Assembly (NCBI GenBank): GCA_033065855.1 | Contig: JAVXUO010002705.1 | Coordinates: 1 to 64,000 of the forward strand | Source: Escallonia rubra | Lineage: Eukaryota; Streptophyta; Magnoliopsida; Escalloniales; Escalloniaceae | Direction: 5' to 3' | Length of the DNA stretch: 64,000 nt | Part shown: one piece after another, positions 47,880-60,151 of the stretch | Numbering within the stretch: the stretch's first letter is position 1 | Layout of the letters: every line of letters starts with the position of its first letter | Notes under the pieces: model-generated | Seen by the model: the letters and a program-made list of their open reading frames with translations, nothing else | The model's database searches: none | Told to the model about the DNA's origin: nothing | Position numbers and translations under genes: made by a program

Positions 47880-48781
47880 GGAGCTGATCAGTTGAGAGCG
47901 CTAACAAAATAGGGTATTTTGCAAGCGCGATCTGGCCGTCCGTCTTGAAAAGATGGACGGCCCAGATTTTTTTTTTTCCAAAAATTGGCAGTCGTCCGCG
48001 ATACTATGTCACATACAGTATTTTTTACCATTTTGCCCCTCCTCCCATGTCCGCTACACTGTGTGGCGGGCGACTTTCTTGTCCTGACATGTATCAGGAA
48101 AAAGACGTTCGCTACACTGTGTAGCGGATGTCCTTTTGACTGACACATGTCAGGAACTGTCCCGTCAGTCCTTTACCCCCACGACGGTTACCTTGTCTTT
48201 ATCTATCACGTGAACAGTGTCCGCTACACAGAGTGGCAGACGTCTTTTATTGATAAATAGTCCGCGATATAGTGAAGCGGACGTTGTAAACTGTCCGCTG
48301 CATTATCTGGCGGACAGTTAATATATATTCAAAAAAATCCTAACTACGAAACTCTTTTCCATTCTTTCTACTCAAAAATATTTCCAGCGGCGTTGGCATG
48401 CATATCTGCGCAATTTCTTCTTAAGAACACCTTTAATACCCTAATAGATCACGTAAGTTCACAAAATCAATCCTTTACATGTTTGTAATCTATAGTTGTG
48501 ATGAATATTGCGTTTTCTTCTTAAGAACACCTTTATGCATTGAGCATGCGCTAGCGATGAGAATTTATATATGTATGTATTTGTTCACATGCTAACGTTT
48601 GTAAAATCTGATTCCGTGTATGTATACATATATCTATTATACATATGAGTATATGCTAACATTGTATGTATTATGCATGTGCTTGCGTTATATGTATTAT
48701 GCATGTGCTAGCGTCATATTTTTGCGAGCGATTATCAAAATCCAAACTGAGAAGGTTTTTCCATAATTTCAGTTGCAAAAA
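47880..48781. repeat. Left flank of the PMD-Ulp1 locus with GTCCGCTACA palindromes
   Basis: Near 47932-47966 is a hairpin GGCCGTCCGTCTTG/AAAGATGGACGGCC. From about 48045 to 48315 five copies of a palindrome of form GTCCGCTACA...TGTAGCGGAC occur (near 48051, 48107, 48219, 48262, 48290), each somewhat decayed. The same palindrome recurs in two blocks right of the gene. 48320-48781 holds AT-rich DNA with repeated GCATGTGCTAGCGT-like motifs. Confidence 0.75.
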
Positions 48782-50315
48782 ATGGAATTTAACCCTGGAT
48801 CAGAAGATCCATCCGTGTTATACGACCAAGCCAACCATATCAGTACGCTCATATGGGATGGTGGAGTAAGATACTTAGCGAATAAACTTTCTTATTCCCG
48901 CAAATATTGTATACTTTTTCTTTGCTTAGATTGTATTTATTAATTCTTAGGAAAGAGTACTTCTCACCACAGTAGAAGTATCTAACGAGTTCATAGCATG
49001 GAAATTGAACAAGTCCCAGAAAAGGATACTGCGTGGAATTGGGTTTGGGATTTTCACGCATGGGCAGATCTTTCAACACCTTGACCGATACTTAATAGGT
49101 GCCCTTGTTGAAAGGTGGAGAAGTGAAACGAATACGTTTCACTTCCCTCTCGGAGAGATGACAATTACCCTAGAAGATGTAGGGTTCATCTTAGGGTTAC
49201 CGGTGACGGGGCGGCCGGTAATTGCTCCTCCGCCGGAAGCAACGAATAAGAGAACCGCTAGGGACTTCTTCACTTCGATACCCCAGGAACAGTTTAACAG
49301 TGGTAGTATAAAGTTGAAGTGGTTGGTAGATACCTACAAGGTTTTGCCAAAAAACTATACGGGCGAGATGCTTGTGCTCTACACACAAGCCTTCCTCTTG
49401 TGGGTGATGGGGACAATTTTATTCCCAACGACGTCGAAGAACATGGTCAGCGTGAAATATTTACCGTTGTTGGGTAACTTGCGGGAGGTTGGGGATTATG
49501 CCTGGGGTGCAACGGTTCTTTCGTATCTGTACTGAGCATTGCACAAGGCAACGAGGCCCGACTCCAAAGCCATATGTGCATGTCTCTCGCTATTGCAGGT
49601 ATATCATATAAATCCTGATTTCGTTATTGTTTTTTTTTGTTGAATCGACAATATAAATATAATTTTCCCATGTTCTCAGGTGTGGTCTTATGAACACCTT
49701 GCTACCGGTGCACCAACGCATAGGGATGGAACCGATAAAGTGTGGCCTCGGTTGTGTGCTTGGGAGTACAGCCGGAAGGAGAGCCACTACCAGAGGAGAG
49801 TCGATCCCCATCACAACATTACATTATATCGAGGGGAGTTCGACCGTCTATCTCCGGGCCAAATGCATTAGGCACCGTACAGCCGTTTGGCGCGACGGGT
49901 GGGAGAGTCGTTCGTCTTCACGCTCTCCGGGTTACAGCGCACACCCCTGATCCACTTCGAGGTCGCAGAGTGGCAGTTGCCAGACCGAGCAATGCACCAT
50001 TTTGACTGCCTGCAGGGGTTTTCAGTCGATACCCCAGATATGAGGGTTAACAGGAACCCATCGGGTGTTGGATGGTTTGGCAAGGTCAATGCGCACGAAT
50101 TGTGCACGGCCGAAATAGAGCTTTGGAGTTCTTGGTAGGACACACTGGCGGCCATCGTCTCGGAGCCTGACCTCGTTATCAGCATCGAACAGTACACTGA
50201 GTGGTACAACCGTATCACGCGGAGGAGAGTAGCCCCAGTAAGGTTGAACGCGAGGAGAAGTACCACCCTAGGGGTCAGATCGATGAGCATATGGCATACA
50301 ATCTTGTAAGTTGTC
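48782..50315 (+). pseudogene. Plant mobile domain (PMD) part of a PMD-Ulp1 gene, broken
   Basis: The start MEFNPGSEDPSVLYDQANHI, with LIWDGG just after, is the usual PMD opening. Exon pieces are 48782-48865, 48951-49598 and from 49680, with GT-AG junctions. The PMD core (Pfam PF10536) shows DRYLIGALVERWRSETNTFH, EMTITLEDVGFILGLPVTG, LKWLVDTY, YTQAFLLWVMG and YLPLLGNLREVGDYAWGATV. The frame has a TGA after LSYLY, where relatives have Arg, and further breaks after about 49870, although PMD-like sequence continues (HFEVAEWQLPDRAMHHFDCL). PMD proteins occur as host genes (MAIN/MAIL1, silencing and genome stability) and inside transposons. The palindrome arrays around this copy favour a transposon origin. 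Confidence 0.75.
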
Positions 50316-50395
50316 CAACAAGTGTTCGTAATTGAATTTGATGATTATAAATGTCTGATTGAAGTTACTTATTTTTTTATCTCTTTGGATGTAGG

Positions 50396-52038
50396 TTAAT
50401 GCCTCGCTCGCATTCTTCCAGAAGTTAAGTGAGCGGAAGGATCTGGTGAGCGTAATGGGCAAGGATCTTCGCCAACAGGCTGCTGCATTGGCTTTAGGCT
50501 GCGGGAATTTTTTGCGCCAAGCATCGGGACAGTCTTTGATCGTCAGCCTGGGAATGGGTTATACGGGCGTCAGCGAGGGATACAATGATCCTTTTGGACA
50601 GGCTTTAGGGGTGAGCCAGGGAGTTGGTGGTCCCTCTGTAGCGGGGATGGGACAGGCTCAAGCATCGTGGGACAATTACAGCATCTCCTCATTCAATTTG
50701 TTCCCGGAACCCCAACCCCTCTCTCAAAGTCAAGTCACGAAAGACTGGCCTTTCAGAAACTACAGTTTCTCCGAGGCACTGCCCATTGTCCCGTGGGCGG
50801 GACCACTTGGCGCCCCCGGAGGGCAATATCCCTTATTTGACCTCCCCGAAGGGTAATATCAGCCGGTGGAAGAAATGGCCGGAGAGCAATATCAGCCGAC
50901 CGGGCCCCCCGAAGGATATTATCAGCTAACCGAGCCCCCCCAAGGACATTATCAGCCGGCCAAACCAGGAATTGGATGCCAATATCCCCTGCTCTTGCTC
51001 CCTGGAGGAGGGAAATATTTTTTGAATGACCCTCCGAAGGAGGGCAATATCCCCCGGTCGACCCCCGAGGGCAATATCCGAAAGGGCATCCAGCCAGGCC
51101 CCTAAAGCCGCATAAATTCGAGCTAATCCGAGCTCGTTATTTTAGCGGGCCCCCCCAAGACGGAACGTCGTCTGACGTGGATCACCCGGAGGGCTTAGAT
51201 TACAATTTCTCGTGGTCAGAAATGGCCTCGCTGTCGCCGGGAGCTTGGTTAGACAACGGTGTCATCTCGCACTACGTGCAAATTCTGAAGCAAAGTGGTC
51301 AGGAGCAACCAAAAATCAGTCCGCGCATTTTTATCTTGGATGCTTATTTTCATGGCATCCTAGTATAAGACTGGGACGAGTGGGTCGCTTCAAGGGGGAG
51401 GAGAATCCTGGCCCAGTGGAGACCGTCCGCTAACCTACAAGCATATCTTGCTATGGATAGTCCAGTGAGCGCAAGTGTTGTCGACGTGTTTCTAATCCCA
51501 TTTTTAGGGAATGCCCACTGGTACTTGGTTTGCTATGAACCAGTAGAAAAGGTCGTATCAGTCATCGACAGTCTCCACTATGATACCCCCCAGATGTCTA
51601 TGATTACCATGTACAAAGGCATAGGCCAGTTGGATGCCATGGTAAGATCCTGTTTAATTCTTATTGTAACTTGCAAATTGTAAAACTGATTCATGCTTAT
51701 TCTGTTTGCTATGCTTAATGTATAATGCTTATTATGTTTCTCGCAGAATCTATTTTGTGCCTTGGTCAATTCTAGGCATTACGAGAGAGTACTGGCCAGG
51801 CCAAAGCTCCTTTTCCGATTGAAGAGGCGTAGGCCCGAGCAACATAACTCCTCGGACTGTGGTGTCTTCGTCTCCATGTACATGGATTATATTTGTCGGT
51901 CTGAGAGCCTCGGAATGCATACAAGGATTTAGGTATATGATAGCTTGGCAAATTATGAAAGGTCGGCCTAGAGCTATTAGGTTTATTGAAAATCCGTGTA
52001 ATGACGAGAATCCGGCAGTAGATGAGGTCCCTAAGTGA
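50396..52038 (+). pseudogene. Repeat linker and Ulp1-type cysteine protease (C48) part of the PMD-Ulp1 gene
   Basis: After AG|GTTAATGCCTCGC the frame reads NASLAFFQKLSERKDLVSVM and then a Gly/Gln/Pro-rich linker. From about 50815 to 51100 a unit of the form EGQYQPxxPPEG (EQYQPTGPPEGYYQLTEPPQ) repeats roughly six to eight times. The protease part (51170-52038) shows ASLSPGAWLDNGVISHYVQI, the His box NAHWYLVCYEP, the Asp in VIDSLHYD and the Cys box SSDCGVFVSMYMDYIC. The His-Asp-Cys set is thus in place. An intron with GT-AG ends interrupts it at about 51643-51746. The natural stop is probably TGA at 52036. The frame is broken in more than one place. Ulp1 enzymes remove SUMO; here activity is unlikely. 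Confidence 0.7.
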
Positions 52039-52339
52039 CATTGTAACGTTATATTCAATTTTTTAATAAACATATATTATCTTTATGAAAGTTGTTCTTC
52101 ATTTATCGGGTTTGAATTGATTTGTGTTGACATCAGTTGATCGGTGTTGAGTGCGATTGATTTGACTGACCGATTTGTGATGAAATCAGTTGAGTGTTTG
52201 ATTTGTGTTGAGATAGCATTGGCTCATTGACTGATTTGTGATTTGCTTTGAACGGTGGAAAACAAAGTGTGGGTAAGTGTTGGAGCTTTAAGATTGCGCA
52301 GGGCCACAAAATTGGCTAGTTTTGGTTTCTTTGATTCTG

Positions 52340-52790
52340 CAGGACCGCCCGCTACATATTTTAGCGGACGTAAAGAGCAAAATAAAAACTAAGTGTTGGA
52401 GATGTGACTTTCTGCAGGGCCGTCCGCTACATCGTGTAGCGGACGTAAAGAGCCAAAAAATTCTAAGTGTTTGAGATGTGACTTTCTACAAGGCCGTCCA
52501 TTACATCGTGTAGCAGACGTAAAGAGATCTAATTCTGCAGGGCCTTCCGCTATACATTATAGCGGACGGAAATAGCACCATAAAAAATTCTAAGTGTTGG
52601 AGTCTTGAGATTCTGCAGCGTCCGCTACATCGTGTAGCGGACGTAAAGTCAATTGGAGTGCTAAGATTCTGCAGTGTTGTCCGCTACATTGTATAGCGGA
52701 CTTAAGGCGCACGTTAAGAGTCCAAGTGTTGGGAGTCTTAGATTCTGCAGGGCCGTCGACTACATTGTATAGCGGACGTATGGAGCTCCA
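52340..52790. repeat. Tandem block of GTCCGCTACA palindromes, right side 1
   Basis: A unit of about 60-75 bases (TCTGCAGGGCCGTCCGCTAC, ATCGTGTAGCGGACGTAAAG, then AAGTGTTGGAG) repeats seven times, with palindromes near 52347, 52420, 52493, 52543, 52618, 52676 and 52753. Confidence 0.85.
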
Positions 52791-52870
52791 AAAAATTTCT
52801 AAGAGTTGGAGTCTTAAGATTAAATTACAAAGAAGCAGCATCGTTGACACAGCGTGACATTGGAGCATCT

Positions 52871-53074
52871 TCAGTCATCTTCATTTGACAATGGAGCATT
52901 GGAAACAGATCCAAGTTCAAAGCTCATGTTCCAGTATACTTGTGCTTCATTGTTGTTGCCATCACGTGCCATACGACGTAAGTTATGTCTACTTTAACGA
53001 ACTCTCATTCTATTATTTTCTTCACGTATTCGATGCAGTGCCCTTTCAAGCTCCATGTGTGTAATTCGAGGCAT
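52871..53074 (-). pseudogene. Small basic protein with RIREENNRM motif, unknown
   Basis: A minus-strand frame of 68 codons from MPRITHMELERALHRIREEN to SNAPLSNEDD and TGA, with one in-frame stop after NRMRVR. The segment RIREENNRM resembles RIRMENNRM of the plus-strand ORF at 53673-54107. Both continue into basic, heptad-like sequence that could form a coil. No known family recognised. It lies between palindrome blocks of the PMD-Ulp1 locus. Confidence 0.4.
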
Positions 53075-53601
53075 GTTGATTGCCTTTTGTTAAGGTATGA
53101 GTATATTCACGCGCCGTGAATCAGCTACTAAGACCTCGTATTCATTATCCGATAAGACCATTCTGCATGTAATGTATTAACATAGCGTGATGAGTAACGC
53201 AAACTTGGACGCAAAGAATAGTGAAATTCATCTTCGCCCGCCCAATAACGACCCATATATTGTTTCAAAAATATCTCGTGGAGTATATGACATTTCGAGA
53301 GTTGTTATGAAACTGGGAGTATATCACTCTATGCCTTTTGCCCTTCATGCAATGCATGTACTTATATAATTTTTGAAACGGGACCACTTTATTAGATGCT
53401 ACAGGTTCAACTTTATTAGATGTGACAAGTCGGTGCAAGAGACCAGAGACTTGTCTTGTCACCAAAGACTTATCTTCTCACTGACATGGGCATGCTATTG
53501 TCTCCAACTACTAATTAAGCAGGGTGTCAGTGTCCAGAGACTTGTCTTGTCACCAGAGATGGGCAGGCTATTGTGTAGTTATCACACCAATATATAGCGT
53601 G

Positions 53602-53622
53602 TGTGTGTGGGGGGGGGGGGGG
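53602..53622. repeat. Short GT run followed by a G tract
   Basis: GTGTGTGTGG followed by a run of about 14 G, a likely length-variable or error-prone site. Confidence 0.8.
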
Positions 53623-53672
53623 TTATTTATATATGTTAGCCATGCTCATCGCTGTAGATGTACCTAAGTTAA

Positions 53673-54107
53673 ATGGCAGGAGTTCCTGGTAGTTCTAGTT
53701 ATCGGGGACGTGAGACTGTGTGGTTGTTGTGTGAAAGGAAGGACGACTACAAAGAAGTGAAGTACACGGATCCAAGAGAGTATTATGCATGTTTACGAAG
53801 AGAATAGGCATATCGAGTTAAGGAATCTGAAGCACTACACCAAGATCTCACCACGCTGAGAGCACCTGTGCCGCAACGTCGTTCACTTAGTATGTCGAGG
53901 CGTAATGTTAAGTAGTGTAAGAAAGCTGTGTGCCGAATTCGTATGGAGAATAACCGGATGTTGCTGCGTAGAAAACGATTTTACATGCTTCAACTTGCGG
54001 AAGAAATGGCCGGGGCTAGTGGGAAGCACCTCAATTCAAACGAGAGAAATAATATTTTAACCAATGATCAGTACTTATCTGATGAATATATGTCAAATGA
54101 AGAGTGA
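53673..54107 (+). pseudogene. Small protein related to 52871-53074, with two in-frame TAG codons
   Basis: One continuous frame of 145 codons from MAGVPGSSSYRGRETVWLLC to DEYMSNEE and TGA, broken by only two TAG codons (after CLRRE and after MSRRNVK). Parts are an acidic/basic N-terminus (ERKDDYKEVKYTDPREYYAC), then RIRMENNRMLLRRKRFYMLQ and LAEEMAGASG, probably helical or coiled. Continuity of the frame suggests recent coding. Family unknown. Confidence 0.45.
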
Positions 54108-54224
54108 TATATATCTCTTCCTACTGTATGTTAGGATTTCATTCCAACTAGCACTTATCCACATGTCATTCTAATAAGAGAACCCCGTCTTTCGATTTTC
54201 CAAGTGTTGGGAGTTTCTGCTGCG

Positions 54225-54505
54225 TCGTCCGCTATACAGTGTGGCAGACCTACAGGAAACAATTTTTTTTTGAAATTTTGGAATCAGACTTTCTGATTCG
54301 CCGTCCGCTATAAAGTGTAGCGGACGTAGAGGACTTTCTGCTGCGCCGTTCGCTACACTGTGTAGCGGACGTACAGGAAACAATTTTTTTAAGTGTTGTG
54401 CCGTCCGCTAGACATTGTAGCGGACGTACATGAAACAATTTTTTTTTAGTGTTGGAGATCAGACTTTCTGTTGCGCCGTCCGCTAGACATTGCAGCGGAG
54501 TCGAT
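54225..54505. repeat. Block of GTCCGCTACA palindromes, right side 2
   Basis: Five palindromes near 54228, 54300, 54346, 54401 and 54477, separated by AAACAATTTTTTT and AGTGTTG-type spacers as in the block at 52340-52790. Probably near the right end of the element that holds the PMD-Ulp1 gene. Confidence 0.8.
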
Positions 54506-57500
54506 AATTCTTTTTAATGAAATTGGCAACGTAAATAATGTTTTAGCGACGGAATCAACAATCTCAATATCGATTAACAATAAAAAACGTACGATTAACA
54601 ATCACAATTCTCAAATTCACAATTAAGAACCTAAAATTAGGAAAATAATGAACATTACACTACAAAAAAAAAGGGTTTTGGCGACACTAGAAAAGTGTCG
54701 CTAATGACAGTAAAAGTGTCGCAAAGTAGTTTCCCGACACTTCATCAACGCTTTTCTTAAGCGTCGCAAATTTGTGCGTCGGGAATTTCCGACACTTGTT
54801 ACAAACGTTACCGTTCCACTTACGACGTGTTTGTGCGACACTTTCAAGTGCCACTTATGAGGTCAATAGCCAACTCAAGTATGCGACACTTTTGAAAGAA
54901 GTGTCGCTAAAATTAGCGACGCTTTCACTAAAATGCCATTTTTATTTGGCTGCATTATCTTTGACACATCGTTAAATTAGCGACACTTCTTTCAAGTGCC
55001 AGTTTTGTTTAAGGGCATTATCTAGCAACACTTCTTTTCAAGTGTCAGTATATATTTGGCAACACAGTCTTTGAAACGTCGTTAATTTAACGACACTTCC
55101 ATCAATTGCCAGTTTTGGTTTTGTGGCATTATATTATAAATGTCATTCCTATCTACGGCACTTTTAAGCAATTGTCACTGATTTTTTACCTAGCATATTG
55201 TGAACTCTGTTAAAAGTATATTGGCCTAACACAAATAGCTACATTTCCCCAAAAGTGAAGTATATTCTATATAATCCTGCTCCAATACAACAGAAATAAT
55301 GCACAATTAGTCGATCTATCGAGCTTATAAATTCATCATTAAAAATAAGCTAATGTCATTCATCAACTATATCCAACATTCACATCCTAATTACATAATC
55401 ATTCAAAAGTTCTCGATTTCAAAACGTACAAATATAATATAATTGAACAACCAACCTAATTAAAGATATATACATCTCATCCAAAATGTCATCACAATTA
55501 AAGCATTGATATCTTCTGGTCATATGAACCTGGAAATTAAAAAAGTCAAGAAAGAAGGTTATAAATTAACCGGTATAACATAAGTCAAATTATACCGAAA
55601 AACTAGTCAATAAACAGAATGCATTCAGAAAGATAAAGACTCGTCTACGTACCCCTTTCATTCTTGTATCCTATTTTTGCAAATTTTTCAAAAACTAGTC
55701 AATAAACGAAATTCTTCTTTACTTTTTTATGTTGAAAAACCTGAACAATTAGATAATACGTAATCATTAGTTACACAAAAGAAGAGACAATCATATAAAA
55801 AACAACCATGCACTTAAGTAAACATTTATAAAAGGTTTGGTTGCATTATTGTGTTGCACCAAATGCATTCATAGATGAACATTTAAAAGTTGGAAACGCA
55901 CTTCGTTGTTTCTCAAATTCCAATCTAAGAATAACTAAAGCTATGACTGCCAAAAAAAATCTCAAGCATGTGTTGAGCCAAATTTACATGTACATCTTAA
56001 GATGTGAGCTAGTTTAGAATACTAATTTGGGGTCAAATACAACAAACTCCACCGTGGAACTGTGGAAAGAATATAACCAGCGATGCCCTTCTTGCACACT
56101 TCAACATCACGAGCCAGCAAAATTAGCATTGCAAGCTGGATGATGCCTACGTACTGAGCTATATCAACACCATCACCGCGTACTGCAATCCGAACACAAA
56201 CTCGCTGCCAACTTCCTCTCCCACCACCCAGGCATGTATAGTAAACAAGACTAGCAAACATAGTGAATCTCTTGATCTTAGATACTTTAATATCTTCTCA
56301 TAGACTACGTCAAATTACCACATGAAAACTTCATGGAGTCAACCATAAGGCTTTTTACCCATTGAATTTACAACATCAATTATCTTGTCTATTCTTGTAA
56401 TCATATAGTAAGGTGGTTTTCTTAGTATTTGAAATCTTGTTAAACACTATAGTCAACGCAACACAGACCCGTAGCACGCCCTTACCACTAATTTATATTT
56501 CAAAGCTTCCTTAACCTCTGAAATTCTATATAAATGAACAAATTTGTATCATCAAATTAAAGAAGTCGCCAAAAGCTCTCCGAGAGCTTCTTTACTCTCT
56601 CCGTTAAACAACTACCAAAGTAGCTTCTGAAATTCATATGAACGCTCTTGCCTACCTTATCTTCTTAACCTCGTCTAAATTTACCAATACTGTCTGATTT
56701 CTCTTCTTGATGCACTTTTGAAGCCTTGACTTTCTGCTGCTGATCCTCTCTTAGAAAGCTTGTAACCCTCTTTTATATCCTTTTGCACCCTTAACTGTAT
56801 ACGTCATACTTTAGCTTCCCCTTCTGCCTTGTCAGTTTTCTTCATGACAAATTATTTTCCACGTCTACCACTGTCTCCTGCCATTCCACTTTCCACCTAA
56901 ATACACAATATTGACATGCACAATACAATCATTCATCCATACTGAACATATGACAGAGAGACTATGCAGCTAATAGTAAACACTTGAAAGTCGAAACATC
57001 ATGCTCGACAGTCATCCATTGAATCCTGAAGCACATATACTTGATCTTGAGGCAGCTGAAATAAAAGCATTTTGGTGACATACTTATTATGCAGGTTCAT
57101 TTTAGAATCTCTAAAGTCTTTTGGTGACCTAATTAAAACTTCTTAAAGCTGAAATAGTTTTAACACACCTCTTTATGTGGAGAAGAGCGTTTTCTTGGTG
57201 AAACCCTTAGCACGTGCATCACATTCCCTTGATCTTGAGGCAGCTGCTTCTGTGGAATTGGCTGCACATTGAAGTGTTTTCTTGGTGAAACTCGTGACAC
57301 GTGCTGCATATTCTCTGGATGTACTGTACGAGATAATGATACCACTCGACGGCTGCTTGATTCATCAGGAACCTAATACCAATGACATGGGGTATAATGT
57401 GTTATAATTAGATAAAAGAACTTCAAATTCTCACAAAGGAAATAGTGAAACTTAACTTGTCCAGTTCCGGAAGAAACGTCCTGGGAAGATTGCATCGACA

Positions 57501-58544
57501 ACATCACAGTCCGTATACGGGACATCATGTTCTCTTGCATTTTAGCCTCCAACTATGCCTTTATGGTTGATACTTGAGTTGATACTTGGGCTGCTACCTG
57601 AGTTTGCATCTCTTTTTCCATTTCAGCTCGCATTTCATGTTTCATTGTAGCCTCCAATTATGTTTTGATAGTTGATCCTTGACTTAGCACTTGGGCTGCT
57701 ATTTGACTTTGCATTTCTTGTTCCATTTCAGCACACATTTTATCTATCTCTTCTTGCCTAATGTCTCTTGTCTCTACTCGACGAACTCTATATGATGAAC
57801 CAAAGGCATTACTCGGACAAACGCCTAACCCAAGCCCACGAACACCTCCATTTTTATCATGGCCCATAACTTTGGAGAATGTATCGTCGAAAGCATAAGC
57901 TGGCTCTTGAACAGAATCTGGAAGTTCTGATGCAAACGTGTCCATTTTATCTTGCGTAAACAAGAGAGTAAAAAGCTCACTATTATCCAAACTTATGATT
58001 GCTCATGTTTATAGTAAATAAAAAAAAAGACGGGGAAAAAACCCATACAACAGCATTAGCCACTTCTCCAGTTGTATATTGCCCTTGCTTCTCCCCAGTC
58101 TTATACTTGTGTGTTCCTTTAAAAAAAACTCACGACGAGATGGGTCTCTACCGATAGCATTCCTTAGTTGCATCCCCATTAAGAATTACATTACTAGGTC
58201 ACTAGTCATCTACACAAACTATAATTACATTAGTAGGTATATGAGAGTTTACCTCCACTCTTACTTCAGCACTGCTCTTCTGACCATTTGTATGAGGGAA
58301 CTTCATTTTCTCCCTGGTTTCTTTTTGTTTTTTTCACTCCTTGCCTAGCATTTGAAAGAAAACAAAGAAGCATGATTAGGTATTAAACAAAGTTTATAAG
58401 TATATGTTACTAAAAAGTTAGTCCAAGCCATTTGAAACATACCTTCACGTTTTTTGCATTTGTGTTCTCCTACATATATGGTGATGGCATACAAAGAAAT
58501 GCTACTATTAGACTTGGGAATTAATACTTAAGATTTCAAATTTC

Positions 58545-59125
58545 AGCAGGAAAACAGCTGGTTTGCAGATTTTTTATATGTATAATAACCAGCTACCTTG
58601 CTATTTTTGCAGATTTTTTTATGGAGAGTTTTTCCTGCTGTAAAAACAACAGGTTATTATACACATAACCTGCAAAACAGATCTATTTTCCTGCAGTAAA
58701 AACAGCAGGTTATTATACACATAAAAAATATATGCAAAAACAGCAAAAACAGCAAAAACAGCAAAAACAGCAGGTTATTATACATATAACCTGCAAAACA
58801 GCTATGTTCCTGCAGTAAAAACAGCAGGTCATTATATATAAAAAAAATATGCAAAAACAGCAGGTTCTTATACATATCACCTGCAAGACAGCTATTTTCC
58901 TGCTGTAGAAACAGCAAGTTATTATACATATAAAAAAATATGCAAAAACAGCAGGTTATTATACATATAACCTGCAAAAACAGCTATTTTTCTACTGTAA
59001 AAATAGCAGGTTATATACATATAAAACAGCAGAAACAGCCCCTTCCCCATCCCTCGTATAAACAACAAAAACATCTATTTTCCTGCTGTAAAAACAGCAG
59101 GTTATTATACATATAACCTCTACAC
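58545..59125. repeat. Minisatellite with hairpin units in the CACTA interior
   Basis: Seven or more irregular copies of AAAAACAGCAGGTTATTATA followed by CATATAACCTGCAAAACAGC, TATTTTCCTGCTG. Within a unit CAGCAGGTTAT pairs with ATAACCTGC, and AACAGCAGG pairs with CCTGCTGTT. A run of five AAAACAGC triplet-like units is at 58733-58770. Confidence 0.85.
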
Positions 59126-60038
59126 AGCACTTGCACGGCTGCCCCATGACAGCCCATTGCCCATCCCTCGTATAGCACCTTTGAACCATCCTAAACACCA
59201 CACAAGTACACCTAGAACACAGCACTGCGGCTGTTCATTGCACCAGCCTTTTCCTTCCCATGCTGTTGCCCGCAAATCACAGCACTCACACGGCTGCCCC
59301 CACTACTGCAGCCCCCTTTCTCCTTTTTCACGACACACACACACACACAAAATCAACAATCACACATCATGGCTGCAACAACAGTCATTCTCTTTCCCCT
59401 TTTCCCTTCTTCCTTCCCACAAACACCTGTGTACTTACCCTCCATCATGGTCCTAGACAGCTCTTATTGCAGTGGTTATTCCCTGCCTCCATATCCTCCA
59501 TACCAAGCGCACAAAGCTATTTATAAAGGTGTTATTAAGGGTATATTTTGTGATACAACACGAGATGTAGAAACATAAAGGAATAGAGAAAAAAATTGGA
59601 CCATTTCTATAATGCATAAGATAAATACCAAGAACATATATTAAGTTTGGAAACAACACGACTTCAGCTATTACACACAAAATCTAGCTTTATACCTTAA
59701 TGTGGTTCCATATAGCATCCTTGTTAAGCTTTGGTACCTTCCTCCACTCGATATAATTCAGTGGTGCCAATATCTCGTTGCGTGTAAGAACTCCCAAATG
59801 TAATGCAAGTTTAATCCCAGATTCCAGAATTGATTAGCCTAGCTCATTAGTCGGAATCTCCAAAATGCTTCCATTTTCACCCCACCCATCATGCATCATT
59901 GTCGGGCCTCGAGTAATGCTCTGATCTGGCTGCTCCCTGCTTACATCTGTTCATCAAATTCAGGTTACTGCTACAAGACATTCCAGTTCTATCACTCAAT
60001 CACTATATTTCAGATGCATAGATCTCATGCTTGAGAGT

Positions 60039-60151
60039 ATGTAAATGTTTTGTGCTTTAATGAAATAAGGGACATATGTAAATGTTTTGTGCTTTAATGA
60101 AATAAGGGACATATGTAAATGTTTTGTGCTTTAATGAAATAAAGGACATCT
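60039..60151. repeat. Three tandem copies of a 37-bp unit
   Basis: The unit ATGTAAATGTTTTGTGCTTT, AATGAAATAAGGGACAT repeats at 60040, 60077 and 60114 with almost no differences, so it is a recent expansion. It lies in the intergenic part of the CACTA element. Confidence 0.9.

Noticed and set aside
52340-52790. CRISPR-like or integron-like array
   Set aside because: The 60-75-base units repeat as a whole, including the spacers, so this is a tandem repeat with a palindrome.
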